Shown here piece after piece: positions 34,791 through 44,902 of a DNA stretch of 64,000 nucleotides. The position numbers and the translations under genes are program-made. Source of the DNA: Tillus elongatus (taxonomy: Eukaryota; Arthropoda; Insecta; Coleoptera; Cleridae); NCBI GenBank assembly GCA_964006375.1, contig OZ023264.1, positions 13,898,225-13,962,224 of the forward strand. The letters run 5' to 3'. Each line of letters starts with the position of its first letter. Position 1 is the stretch's first letter. Below the pieces are notes generated by a model. That model was not told the origin of the DNA and searched no databases. It was given only the letters and a program-made list of their open reading frames with translations.

Positions 34791-35215
34791 AAGTTGGTTT
34801 TAAAAAACCTTTTCTATTGTTTTGTTTGCAAAAACTACTCACATTGGGTAAACTAAAACAAAACTATCCAAGCAATTAAAAGAAAAAAATACCTACCATA
34901 TTTATGTTTTGGCAGGTACATTCCCTTTGTAATTTTTTTTTCTAGAAAACTTTTGTGACCAATGAAATTTGTAACACAAGTTTTCTAAAGAGACCTGCGG
35001 AAGTTACATATATCTCTACCAAATTATAATTTTCTAGCTCCATAGAAAATAGAAACTTCTTCAAATAATCGCTAACTGGGACCTCTAAAACAGGTCTCCC
35101 AGGCCCATTTAAATTTAAAGAATTAGTTTTAATAATCTACCTCACAACTAGTGTACAATTCTTATAAAAATTCACTACTATAATGCACTTGCTGCATCCC
35201 GAACATTTTTTTTTT

Positions 35216-35551
35216 AAAGGGCCTATTTTCGCGACTATGGCCAACCCCGACGGCAGGGAGCAGTTTCACCCCACTATGTTAGAAATTTTGCCGAACGCCT
35301 GCCTTTCTGTAAGGAGGGTACGGATCTTTAACCCATTCAACATCGCATGGACACGGAACTGACGGATTTACGCCCTCTCCGAAAGGTGCAACGTGCAGAT
35401 ATTTAACTTGTCCAAATACAATGTCACAACCTCGGTTGATGTTAAGTTTACATGCAGTATGTACGGAAAAAGTGAAAGGGGAACCCTGGGAATCGAATCC
35501 AGTACCCTTTGGTTCAGAGGCGTTCTTACCCCTGGACTATTGAGGCTCTTC
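35216..35551 (-). mobile_element. tRNA-derived SINE, family 1
   Basis: Fourth family 1 copy. The minus-strand head has a slightly degraded A box and GGATTCGATTCCC, then the usual body to TTTTCGCGACTATGGCC at the plus-strand left. It lies just beyond family B block 2. Confidence 0.62.
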
Positions 35552-35962
35552 TTCGTAGCCTTCTGCATAAAAATAAAAAGTAAATAATTATAATCCAAAT
35601 ATTGAAATAAACAAGTTAATGGCGACTTTCGATGTAACCTGAAGCACTATACTGAAAATATCTTTATTTGAAATCGACAGTGATGTTTTTTTTAATTGAC
35701 CAAAGTAGGTACGTAAACTATTAATGCTGGTGGCGTGGGACCGTAAGTTTTTCTTAATAAGATTGAATCTCGGTTTTCCCTATTTTCTCTAAATTAAGAA
35801 AACACTGAGTTGCGTATCTCGGTCAAGGTCTATTACCTTGGCGACTGAAACTCCCTTATTTATGTTCGCCCAATATTGCGTTACGTGTAATCCTCCAGAT
35901 ACAGAGGCAGGATGTAGGATATTTGCTGCTTTATATTTGATATCTGATGACTTTTAGCTTAC

Positions 35963-36104
35963 CTCCCGCTCGTTGTTGCCGTAGACGATTCCGAGGATTG
36001 GCATTGCTCGAAGGATGGCCACCAGAGACTGTATAGTATTGCTGTAGACGACCGGTCGATATTGCTTGAAGTCTTCACTAGTGAACCCGCTCTCGTGAAT
36101 AATT
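35963..36104 (-). CDS. Galphao: Galphao exon 3
   Basis: 142-bp exon, matching vertebrate exon 3. After one base completing a Lys codon it encodes [40 protein letters not shown] and YGNNERE, the start of the helical domain. It joins in phase 0 to exon 4 (TDGKMV). The acceptor CCAG ends at 36105; the donor GTAAGC starts at 35962. The intron to exon 4 is 24,967 bp. Exons 1 and 2, with the P-loop GAGESGKS, were not found up to 64000. Confidence 0.97.
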
Positions 36105-36395
36105 CTGGAAAAAAAAACAAAGTTAAATAATTATACTGCTAAAGCTTTATATATTTTGTTTATCCTCCCGATCAATATATATGATTATTATAGGGGTGGG
36201 GTTGTAAACTATAAACTTTCTGCTTCTTAAATTTCATTCGGAAACGAGCTGTTCGCCTAATTGGAGATTCTTCTATTACTTGCAATCCCACATCTTTCAC
36301 TAATAGAAAAAATATTTTTAGTTAATTTAGAAAAAAAAAACAGTAATGATACCGCGACTTGAATTTGTGCGCGAACTAGGCCCCCTCCTAGAACT

Positions 36396-36709
36396 AAAAC
36401 TCGATGTTTCGGGTCTTGTTTTGGAACAATTTTCAAGGGATAAAGGAAATATTTTAGGACACTCTAAGGCCTCAATCTGGCTACTCCTTAGAGCGGTGGA
36501 TAAAGGTAGGTTGGGTTGTTGTAGCTCGATTGCGGGGCCTCAATCTGCCTACTCCCCAAATCTCGCCGGAGATCGTCTCTAAGGTCACAGTGTGTTCAAC
36601 CCCAGGCTTCAGAGAGATCTGGGGCAGATTGAGACCTAAAAGTGTCCTAACATATTTCCTTTACCTCTTGAAAATTGCTCCAAAACAGGAGCCGAAACGT
36701 CGAGTTTTA
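36396..36709. repeat. Inverted Penelope-type terminal repeats, third family
   Basis: Arms 36396-36482 and 36624-36709 are inverted copies. The right arm reads TTGAAAATTGCTCCAAAACA then GGAGCCGAAACGTCGAGTTT on the plus strand. This has a stem II (GCTCC/GGAGC), CGAAAC and palindromic ACGT before a C, as in the 3' half of a hammerhead, but no CUGANGA core upstream. The spacer is about 140 bp without coding potential. Confidence 0.5.
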
Positions 36710-36784
36710 ATAAATCCTGGACGCGGTTCAACCCGAGAACCAAGTATGTCTCACATTAAAGATCATAACTTCTGAAACGTTATG

Positions 36785-37370
36785 TTAATCGAGTTTTAAC
36801 ACAAAAAATGTTAATTTTCACCAAATCACCCCTCATTTATCCCATACACCCTGAAGCGATCTTACCCAAAAACAAGTCGAAGCGTTCCTTTGTCGGATGC
36901 TAATTGGATATCAAATTTGAAGATGATATCTCAATTCGTTCGAAAGTTATTATGCATACTAACAGACAGACAGACGTACAGGGCGACACACTGACAGACA
37001 AAAAACTTTTGTTCCGAAATCAAGTTTCCTATATGTTCTAAGACTTTTTACGCCGTTTGTCACTTTTTACCAAATCACCAACACCCCCTACCCGCTGGAG
37101 CGATTTTACCCAAAAACAATCCGAACCGTTCGTTTGTCGGGTGCTCACTGTATGCCAAATTTGAAGATGATATCTTAATTCGTTCGAACATTATTACGCC
37201 TTTTGATAGACAAGACATACAGGCCGACAGATAGACCGACCGACCCACGGACCGACAGACACAAAAAAATTCATTCCAGAACAAGTTTTCTGTGTGTTTT
37301 AAGACTTTTTACCCCGTTTTAACAAAACAAAAAAATCCGAAAGTTCTGTCACCGATATTTGAGTTTAGAG
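36785..37370 (-). repeat. Family C tandem repeat, inverted
   Basis: Two minus-strand copies of the family C unit (TCAATTCGTTCGAAAGTTAT near 36930; TTAATTCGTTCGAACATTAT near 37172), with CAGACAGACAG-type runs and a shared AAGACTTTTTACCCCGTTTT end. About 240 bp period here. Confidence 0.6.
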
Positions 37371-37374
37371 AAAA

Positions 37375-37423
37375 TTTCTTCAAAAGAGCGCAACTAGGCC
37401 CACTAGAACCCATATCCAGGATC

Positions 37424-37510
<87 letters not shown>

Positions 37511-37980
37511 TAAAGGATGAACAATTTACCAAAATTTAGGTCTGTAAGTTTAAAGACAAAAAAGTTAAGAGGCATTTAAAGAAAAAAAATTGGGGTTTTT
37601 CTCAAAACGTAAAAAGTCGCGATTTGAAACGTCAAAATTGGCAACATTTAGGCAAAGAACCTCAACGAAATACGGATTATGTAAAGAGTGTTCTGCAAAC
37701 CCTTAAGTTTCAGCTTCAATCATCATTGCCCTTCATTTTACTAAAATATTTCCAGGAAATTCATTTCAAATAAACCCTTTGTCTGATGCCTTGGCAGTAG
37801 TTTTAGTTAGGTTTATGGTTTAACGGTCTATAATTTTTAGCTAATTTTCGTAGAAAAAAATTCGTTAATGAGGAGACCGCGGCTTTTGAATTATAAAAAG
37901 ATTTCTTTAAATGAGCGCAAACTAGACCCCCTAGAATCCATATCCGGGTTTACTTTCTGTTTACATATATACAGGGTGAC
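37375..37980 (+). repeat. Family A modules around (AT)n
   Basis: CCCATATCCAGGATCAATT runs into (AT)n at 37426-37505. Then a 300-bp part matching 22720-23000, then a second module (37845-37960) with AATTCGTTAATGAGGAGACC and AATCCATATCCGGG. Followed by the uninterrupted TTCTACGGTAAAGCTCAATA site. Confidence 0.62.
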
Positions 37981-38189
37981 GCATTTCTACGGTAAAGCTC
38001 AATATAATTGTTATTATGCAAGATACGAGAAAAATTGAATACGTTATCTATAAGGTGTCTTGAGCTGCATCTTATACAATTATTTTGACAATCACAGGAT
38101 GGCCCGTAAGTCGTTGGTGATACCAACAATTTTTTTTTGAACATTCCTTATTGCATTTTTCATCGAAATATGATGCGTTTATAAAAAAA

Positions 38190-38512
38190 ATCGAGACGCA
38201 GTAAGTGCGTTTTGGTAGCGAAATTTCATTAAACGCTTCAAAATTCAATAACGCAATTTGCTAGTAACCTAAGGTTCGTCAGATAAGAAACGAGTTTTCT
38301 CAGAAACGTTTTAACTTTATTTTCGGATTTTTTTTTGTACATTTTCAAACAAGTTATTTTGATAAAATATGGTACATTGTTCCTACTATATAGGTTATAT
38401 CGGTGACCAAATTGATGTCTGCTTGCATTAAAGAGACATATTTGCTATTAAAAACATGTTTATAAAAAGTCACTTCCATAACTCACTTGCTGCGTCCCGA
38501 CTTTTTATTTAT
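38190..38512 (+). mobile_element. Family B, complete short element with inverted ends
   Basis: About 320 bp with inverted termini: GAGACGCAGTAAGTGCGTTT at the left and the complement of GGGACGCAGCAAGTGAGTTA at the right, each flanked by an A or T run. The interior has AATATGGTACATTGTTCC, shared inversely with 11870-11890. No ORF: a MITE-like element. The target duplication is not resolvable in the A/T flanks. Confidence 0.6.
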
Positions 38513-38524
38513 CGTCCAATTACA

Positions 38525-38590
38525 CTAACTTGGTTAGTGAAACGATTGTTAGGTTAGGTCGGATGTGGGTTCTCCAAGTGTACTTATGTT
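38525..38590 (+). repeat. Penelope terminal-repeat remnant with partial hammerhead
   Basis: ACTAACTTGGTTAGTGAAAC at 38524-38543 and TTCTCCAAGTGTACTTATG match the end of the Penelope-like element at 15760-15850, but the CUGANGA half is lost and GTC has become GTT. A dead fragment. Confidence 0.6.
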
Positions 38591-39011
38591 TGCCTTAATC
38601 TTTGAGTAGTTTTCCATTTGTTTTCAGCTGACCTTTACGAATATGTTTTCGTTGAACCTAATAATGTGCTGTATTTGGTATTCCATGTAATAATTTATGT
38701 GTATAAAACCTAAAAACCAAATGATATTACAGCTTTAAACCAAATCTTAAGCCTCGCATGAGAACGGTGGATTTAACAGAGTCCAGAAGTTGATGTGTCG
38801 TAATTTATGGCAGAATAAAACAAATAACTGCTCAACAATGAATGCCTTAACGAATTAAGGAACTGTTCCTTTGAGATAAAGTGGAGTAGTGTGAGGCAAT
38901 CCGAGAGGCGATGTGAGGAACTACTAGTGCTGACTCACGCCATCGCGGAATCAGCTGCTTGCGTGACGGATTTCACTAAATTTTTCTCTAAATACACGTC
39001 GGCTTTCATAT

Positions 39012-39753
39012 TGTTGCGTTTTCTCCGGGTTCTGGATAAGTGAGACTTTTAATTTTAACAAAACAACTTTATTTACACTCTAAATATGGATACAATAAAA
39101 TTTCTAGAATGTCTCTCTCACACAACACTTAATTTACTGTCTACAATTACTAATCTGCACACAAGTCTACACTGGTACTACAGTAGCTACTCTCTTAACA
39201 CTTTACACTGCTTCTTCAAGTCACTACCACATTCTCTTACTGAACTGAACTAACTCGGGCTGGCTTGCTTTCGCTTTTATATACTCGCCGTACCTTCCCC
39301 TCCTTTCTAGAGTGTTCCATTCCAGAACCCTCTAGGACCTTCTTTTACTAGAAGGTTCTGTGAATACAGATCGGTCCCGTGTGTATACAGGGGGATGTAT
39401 ATACAGGTGATCCAAATGTGGTCACCACTCCTATGTTACACAAGAGGTGTTTCTGGAACTATAAGATCTCTCTGCGTATACAGGGTGTAAGGGTTCTCTG
39501 CGTATACAGGGTGTATATACAGGGTGTTCGGAATGTGCAGACCTCAGTTATCCGTTCCGACGGGGTACAAGTTGGTAACTTCGTTATTTCTGGTCCTAGA
39601 GGGTTGAGACTTCGCCTGAGGGGGGTCACCCCAGACACCCCCAGGGGGGTGGGGAGGCGGTGTTGCCAGATTGTGCAAAAATTCCCAGATGTTGGGGGAA
39701 ATTCTGGAGATGTGGCAACACCGCACCTACGTCTATTAAAGTGCTTTGTAACA
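39012..39753 (-). repeat. 3' LTR of the gypsy element
   Basis: 742 bp, TG...CA ends (TGTTACAAAG on the minus strand to AACGCAACA). Contains a short internal repeat of CTGCGTATACAGGGTGT. Compared with the 5' LTR it has one extra G in GTTGGGGGAAATT and GGGGTGGGGAGG in place of GGGGTGAGGAGG. Confidence 0.93.
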
Positions 39754-39768
39754 CTGCCCCCCCTCCTT
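39754..39768 (-). promoter_or_regulatory. Polypurine tract
   Basis: AAGGAGGGGGGGCAG immediately 5' of the 3' LTR on the minus strand; it primes plus-strand DNA synthesis in LTR retrotransposons. It overlaps the last bases of the pol stop codon (39767-39769). Confidence 0.85.
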
Positions 39769-42700
39769 AAGACTGTTCGTCCCGAACAGTATTTACCGGC
39801 CGCCAACTTGGGGGTTCGTTGCCACGATAGGGACTCAACCTCTCTATGTGAACAACTTTGGGTTTAGTTCTTGGAGACAGCTGGATTCTGTAGACTAGGT
39901 CGTTAATTTTCTTAGTCACCAAGTATGGCCCTTCCCATGGTTTCTGAAGTTTGGGACTGAGGCCCTTTCTCCTTGTTGGTTGGTACAGCCACACTGCATC
40001 ACCTTCCTTGAATGTATGGGGTGTTGCTCTGCGGTCCAAGCGCATCTTCATCCGGTCACTGCTTAAGAGGAGCCTATCTCTGACACATCTGTGTATAGTG
40101 CGCAGTTTTCCTTCTAGGTCGGCGACATACTCAGGTAACGTAGCTAGGTCCGCTATGTCCTCGTTCGGTGGTGGTCTCGTCATGTCGATTGGTAACCGCA
40201 TCTCTCTGCCGGTCAACATCATGGATGGAGTGTAGCCGGTAGATTCATGCTGAGAGCTTCTGTAAGCTAGGAGGAACAGAGGTATCAGCTTGTCCCAGGT
40301 TCTCTGATTCTCGTCGACAAACATAGCAAGATACTGATTGATGGTCCTGTTATGCCGTTCTACCATGCCGTCTGATTGAGGGTGGAGTGGCGTTGTTCTC
40401 GTTTTCTTTATGCCTAGCAAGTCCATTAGGCTCTTCCAGACCTCTGATTCGAAATTCCGGCCCTGGTCGGTATGAATCTCCAAGGGTACGCCATGCCGTG
40501 ATATGACATTTTCCATCAGGGCTTCTGCTACGGTCGTTGCCTCTTGGTTGGGGATCGGCGCAACTTCAGGCCATTTCGAGAAGTAGTCCATCGCCACCAT
40601 TATGTATCTGTTCCCAGACTCCGTGATGGGAAAAGGTCCTGCGATGTCTACGGCAACTCTCTCCCACGGTGTACCTGAGATGTACTGCATCATTTTTCCT
40701 CTGGTTCGGGTCTTTGGTCCTTTCTTTGAAGCACATTGGTCACATCTTTTGCACCATTCTTCCACGCTCCTTCGGCAGTTTATCCAATAGAAGCGGTCTC
40801 TCACTCTGGCAAGAGTCCTGTTGACCCCAAAGTGGCCTCCACTTCTACTATTGTGTAACTCTTGAAGAACACTGCTTATGCACTCACTTGGCACAACGGT
40901 CTGGTATATACAGTCTCTACCATCGGCAGTTTCCCATTTTCGAGTGATCATGTCATTCTTTAGACACAATGAGTCCCATTGTAGCCAGTAGCCTTTAACC
41001 TCCGCCCCAAACCGGGACACATCGTGCCACTCAGGTCTTTTCCCTTTCTGTAGCCATTCTCTAATATTTTTCAAGTCTGGATCTGTCTTCTGTGCGTCTC
41101 TGATGTATTCAAGATTTACGTCTAGATCGGTATTATTCTCCTTTTCCGTCACCAGTTGTTTGATCTGATGAGTTACTTTGTCGATCTCTTTGTTCTCTTG
41201 TCGCTCGCAAAATTTACATTCATGCACTGAACATGGTCTTCTTGACAGGCTGTCTGCATTGGCGTGACTCCTTCCTCTTCGATGTTCAATCCGGAAGTCG
41301 TAGCTCTGCAGTTTCTCTATCCATCGTGCTATCTGTCCTTCAGGATTTCTAAAGTTCAGAAGCCATTGCAGAGCAGAGTGATCCGACCTCACGCGGAATG
41401 TTCTTCCGTACAGGAAGCTGTGGAAATGTTCGATGGATCTTACAACTGCCAGCAGTTCTTTCCGGGTTACACAGTAATTTCTTTCTGCTTTTCCGAACGT
41501 TTTGCTGAAATAGCCTATCACAACTTCTTCTCCGGCTTGGAGCTGTGAGAGTACTGCCCCAATGCCATACTGGGAAGCATCGGTGTCCAGCATAAACAGT
41601 CCTTCGTCCTGAGGGTAAGCCAGTACAGGAGCAGTGAGAAGACGATGTTTGAGTTCTCTAAAAGACTGTTGGCAATCTGGTGACCAGATGAACTCGGCCT
41701 TATTTTCAGTTAGGCTATGTAGAGGTTTCGCAATGCTGCTGAAGTACTTCACAAAGCGTCGATAGTAGCTGCAAAGTCCCAGAAAACTTCTGACCTCGTG
41801 TTTGTTCTTCGGCACAGGCCAGTCCCTTACTGCCTTTATTTTCTCTGGATCGGTTTCTATCCCTTTCTCAGAAACGACATGTCCGAGGAAACTCACTTTT
41901 TTCTGGAAGAGGACGCATTTCTTGGGATTGAGTTGCAGATTGGCACCTCTCAGCCTGGAGAAAACTTGTTTCAGATTCGACAGGTGTTCATCGAAAGTCC
42001 TTCCAATTACCATGACATCATCGAGATACACCAGGCATGTTTCCCATGTCAGTCCTCTCAGCACTAACTCCATTAGTCGCTCGAAGGTGGCAGGAGCATT
42101 ACACAAGCCGAATGGCATGACCTTGAATTGGAACAATCCATTCCCAGTTGAAAAAGCAGACTTCTCCTTATCGTCTTTATGGAGTTCTACTTGCCAGTAA
42201 CCACTTTTCAAGTCTAATGTAGAGAACCACTTTGATCCGGCCAAAGTGTTCAAAGTGTCGTCGATCCGGGGCAGGGGATAACTGTCTTTCTTGGTGACAT
42301 CATTCAGCTTCCTATAGTCCACGCAAAATCTCATAGTGCCGTCTTTCTTGGTGACCAAAACTACTGGGGACGACCAAGGACTATTAGACTCCTCGATCAC
42401 ACCATCTTCCAGCATTTCGTTAACCATCGCCTTGATTTCTGATTGCTTGGCAAAAGGCAGTCTTCTCGGCGGCTGTCTAATTGGTCTTGCGTCGCCAGTA
42501 TTAATTCTGTGTTGCACTAGACTCGTACGACCTGTGATTTTATCTTGAGCGAAGATATCAGCCTCCTCCAATACGAACTTCAGGGCCATCTCCATCTCCA
42601 TATTGTTCAATTGGCCCCATGAATTCTTGAACCGCTCTACTATTTCTACTGGCAGTCTTCTGTCTAATGCAGTGGGTGTCACGTTTTTGGACAACATCAC

Positions 42701-43420
42701 TCGGTCAATGGGTTCGCAAGTGGCGATAACCTCACCTTTCTTCAATGTGACCCTGTTAGTTTGTACGTTAGCCACTCTTATGGGTATTGTCTTCTTCGGG
42801 TCTACTAAGCATCGTGCGACGAGGGCACCATCACGTCTATCTTTTAGGGGCTCCGCTATGAGAGCAGACATACCATCAAGTTTCTTCTCTAGTCTGGCCC
42901 TGACAATCTTCTCACTGTTACCAGGAATCCGTGTATCCTCGTCGACAATAAGTCTCACCCTGGGATTAGCTTCGCCTGCTGTTGGAGATAAATACAACTC
43001 TTCGTTACCGATTTTCAAGATCTTATTCTGGAAGTCTACTGATAGGACATCGAAATCTTCCATTAAATCCAGGCCCAGAATAAATTCGTCGACGATTTCT
43101 GCGACGACAGCCCTTACCTGTAGCTCAGTACTGCCCAGCCTAATGTAAACAGTGGCCTCTCCATGCACGGGTATTCTATCTCCTTTTGCCGTCTCCAACA
43201 CAGGCTGTTTGTTGGTAGTGAGTGCTGACTTGTTTGGCAACATGTCTGGACGTACAACGGATCTAGTGGCACCAGTATCGATGGTGAAACTGCATTGTCT
43301 TCCGTCTATGCTGCCAGGTATAACAAGGCTCTCGTGGTAGCGTCGGATAGTGGAGACCTTTACTTTGGGGCCTTGGGACTCGCACGCCAGCTGCCGCCCC
43401 CTTACACTGGCGTCAGGTCG
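39767..43420 (-). CDS. pol: Gypsy pol polyprotein: protease, RT, RNase H, integrase
   Basis: Open from the gag overlap to TAA 39767-39769, about 1,216 codons, read by -1 frameshift. Protease: FTIDTGATRSVV (active-site DTG), then FILGLDL. RT: WSSPVVLVTKKDGTMRFCVD, LDLKSGYWQV, FGLCNAPATF and YLDDVMVIG with catalytic YLDD. RNase H: MLDTDASQYGIGAVL, RKELLAVVRSIEHF, RSDHSALQWLL. Integrase: H/C finger HNSRSGGHFGVNR...CKRCDQC, then VAVDIAGPFP, HTDQGRNFES and HPQSDGMVERHN, giving D-D-35-E, and a GPY module (KPWEGPYLVTKKINDLVY). No chromodomain. All catalytic residues seen are intact. Confidence 0.95.
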   Translation of the reverse strand, partial: RPDASVRGRQLACESQGPKVKVSTIRRYHESLVIPGSIDGRQCSFTIDTGATRSVVRPDMLPNKSALTTNKQPVLETAKGDRIPVHGEATVYIRLGSTELQVRAVVAEIVDEFILGLDLMEDFDVLSVDFQNKILKIGNEELYLSPTAGEANPRVRLIVDEDTRIPGNSEKIVRARLEKKLDGMSALIAEPLKDRRDGALVARCLVDPKKTIPIRVANVQTNRVTLKKGEVIATCEPIDRVMLSKNVTPTALDRRLPVEIVERFKNSWGQLNNMEMEMALKFVLEEADIFAQDKITGRTSLVQHRINTGDARPIRQPPRRLPFAKQSEIKAMVNEMLEDGVIEESNSPWSSPVVLVTKKDGTMRFCVDYRKLNDVTKKDSYPLPRIDDTLNTLAGSKWFSTLDLKSGYWQVELHKDDKEKSAFSTGNGLFQFKVMPFGLCNAPATFERLMELVLRGLTWETCLVYLDDVMVIGRTFDEHLSNLKQVFSRLRGANLQLNPKKCVLFQKKVSFLGHVVSEKGIETDPEKIKAVRDWPVPKNKHEVRSFLGLCSYYRRFVKYFSSIAKPLHSLTENKAEFIWSPDCQQSFRELKHRLLTAPVLAYPQDEGLFMLDTDASQYGIGAVLSQLQAGEEVVIGYFSKTFGKAERNYCVTRKELLAVVRSIEHFHSFLYGRTFRVRSDHSALQWLLNFRNPEGQIARWIEKLQSYDFRIEHRRGRSHANADSLSRRPCSVHECKFCERQENKEIDKVTHQIKQLVTEKENNTDLDVNLEYIRDAQKTDPDLKNIREWLQKGKRPEWHDVSRFGAEVKGYWLQWDSLCLKNDMITRKWETADGRDCIYQTVVPSECISSVLQELHNSRSGGHFGVNRTLARVRDRFYWINCRRSVEEWCKRCDQCASKKGPKTRTRGKMMQYISGTPWERVAVDIAGPFPITESGNRYIMVAMDYFSKWPEVAPIPNQEATTVAEALMENVISRHGVPLEIHTDQGRNFESEVWKSLMDLLGIKKTRTTPLHPQSDGMVERHNRTINQYLAMFVDENQRTWDKLIPLFLLAYRSSQHESTGYTPSMMLTGREMRLPIDMTRPPPNEDIADLATLPEYVADLEGKLRTIHRCVRDRLLLSSDRMKMRLDRRATPHTFKEGDAVWLYQPTRRKGLSPKLQKPWEGPYLVTKKINDLVYRIQLSPRTKPKVVHIERLSPYRGNEPPSWRPVNTVRDEQS

Positions 43421-43426
43421 TTTCCC
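43384..43426 (-). promoter_or_regulatory. -1 ribosomal frameshift signal between gag and pol
   Basis: Slippery heptamer GGGAAAC (43420-43426, in gag phase G GGA AAC), a 6-base spacer GACCTG, then a stem ACGCCAG/CTGGCGT (43407-43413 with 43384-43390, seven pairs) around a 16-base loop that holds the gag TAA (43402-43404). The -1 frame after slippage is the pol frame. This is the standard X XXY YYZ plus stem layout. Confidence 0.85.
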
Positions 43427-44847
43427 TGACGCCGCTCACTGTTGGTGTATTCTTGTCTTCTGCGAGCCACCTGTTGGGTTTGTGAGCACTGCCTACTTAT
43501 GTGCCCTTTCCTACCACACTTGTAGCATTCTATGTGCGACCAATCTGATTTCGTCTTACGTGCTCCAACCGTTGCAGTGAGCTTGCTTATGGCTTCCTTC
43601 ATCAACTTCATTTCTTGCCTTAGTTCCTCTGTCGCGTCTGCATGGTCCTCTATCTCCTTCACTTCGCGCAGCCTGTTGCGGCGAGGTTGAGATGCATTCT
43701 TGGCTGCTTCAAATTCTAAACCATAAATGACACAGTCTGTAAGTGTTTTTAACCTTCCGAGCCTTAAAGCTTGTTGCATTTCATTGTCAAGTACCCCATC
43801 GATGAAGGTCTGGACGGTAATCTGGTTGACAAATTCTTCTGGGGCTTGGGGATATGCCAGTCGCACAAGCTTCTCCACTTCGGCACTAAATTCTTGCAGC
43901 GTCTCATTTGGCTTCTGCACCCTTGACTTTAGTTGTGTCTGGTAGACCTGGCTCATGTACTTGTTACCATATCTCAAATCTAGGGCCTGTATCACTGTTA
44001 AGTAGTTTTGCTATTTCGACTCCGGGATGTTCTGGAGGATTTCTAAGGCTTTACCTCGAAGCGAGAGAATTAGAGCAGTTGCTGCCTGTTGTTCGCTCCA
44101 CCCATTGCTGAGAGCTGCCGCCTCAAACTGCCTCCTGTACATGGGCCACGATGTTTCTCCGTCAAAAGTCGGCGGCTTCAAGGTTCCATGAGGCTGCTGC
44201 ACGATTGGTATACCTTCTTCCGGACGATTTTGAACTGGGGACATTCCAGTAACTCCTCTTGGTTGAGTTCTGTCAGTCTGGCCCATCACCTGCTCTGTCA
44301 GTTCTCTATGTCTGACTTCTGTGCCTTTCATCATCATCTTCATTTGTTCTTTCAACCCCTCCACTTCTTCCCATCGTTTGTTCAAATCCTCTGTTACATT
44401 TTCTACTTTCCTGTTTACCACTCCTATTGTATTTTCCACATCTTCTACTTTCTTGTCCACATTTTCTACTTTCTTGTCCACATTTTCTATTTGTTCGTTA
44501 ATCTGTTCAATTTCTTCTTTTACATCGACTCTCATATCATGGAACATACTTCGGATGTCTTCTTTGTCTTCAAGACGCCTCTGTTCCTCCTCTTGTCGTC
44601 TTATCTCTTCTTCTTCGCGCCGCCTTCTTTCATCTTCTTGTCGCCGTTGTTCGTCTTCTTCTCGTTGCTTCTTGAGTTCTTCTTTATCTTCAAGACGCCT
44701 CTGTTCCTCCTCTTGTCGTCTTCTCTCGTCTTCTTCGCGTTGCTTCTTGAGGTCTTCTTTGTCTTCTTCGCGTTGTCTCTTCAGTAAGTCCATCAACTCT
44801 TTGATTTCAGCCATCTCGTCGTAGTCAGTCGATCTGGTGTTTACCAT
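43402..44847 (-). pseudogene. gag: Gypsy gag with one in-frame stop
   Basis: ATG at 44845-44847 (MVNTRSTDYDEMAEIKELMD). A long charged coiled-coil region (KKQREEDERRRQEEEQRRLE, repeated with a ~120-bp DNA period) and heptads (ENVDKKVENVDKKVEDVENT) precede the capsid-like part (LKPPTFDGETSWPMYRRQFE). A TAG at 44011-44013 interrupts the frame after NIPESK; the same frame continues with LTVIQALDLRYGNKYMSQVY and the zinc knuckle CYKCGRKGHISRQC, stop 43402-43404. One nonsense change is the only visible lesion, so this copy makes a truncated Gag unless read through. Confidence 0.9.
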
Positions 44848-44882
44848 TTACAGCTAGCTTACTTCACTTCTTCACTCACCTA

Positions 44883-44899
44883 TCCCACTTCTGACACCA
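44883..44899 (-). promoter_or_regulatory. Primer-binding site, tRNA-Leu type
   Basis: TGGTGTCAGAAGTGGGA, three bases inside the 5' LTR on the minus strand, is complementary to the 3' end (including CCA) of eukaryotic tRNA-Leu(CAA) as I remember it. Confidence 0.7.
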
Positions 44900-44902
44900 A
44901 AT

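Larger units (their letters stand above)
31598..35205 (+). repeat. Family B composite block 2 (split by mariner and LTR)
   Basis: Same order as 25780-29105: starts with GTGCAGCAAGTGCGTTATGG at 31598, has an internal motif at about 34165 and an inverted end motif GCACTTGCTGCATCCCGAAC at about 35185-35204. It is interrupted by mariner 31709-33351 and by a gypsy-type LTR at 34375-34790, at sites different from those in block 1, so the block was duplicated before these insertions. Confidence 0.65.

Noticed and set aside
44089..44824. Phe/Ser-rich open frames antisense to gag
   Set aside because: Complement of the charged Glu/Arg/Lys codon repeats in gag; no independent features.
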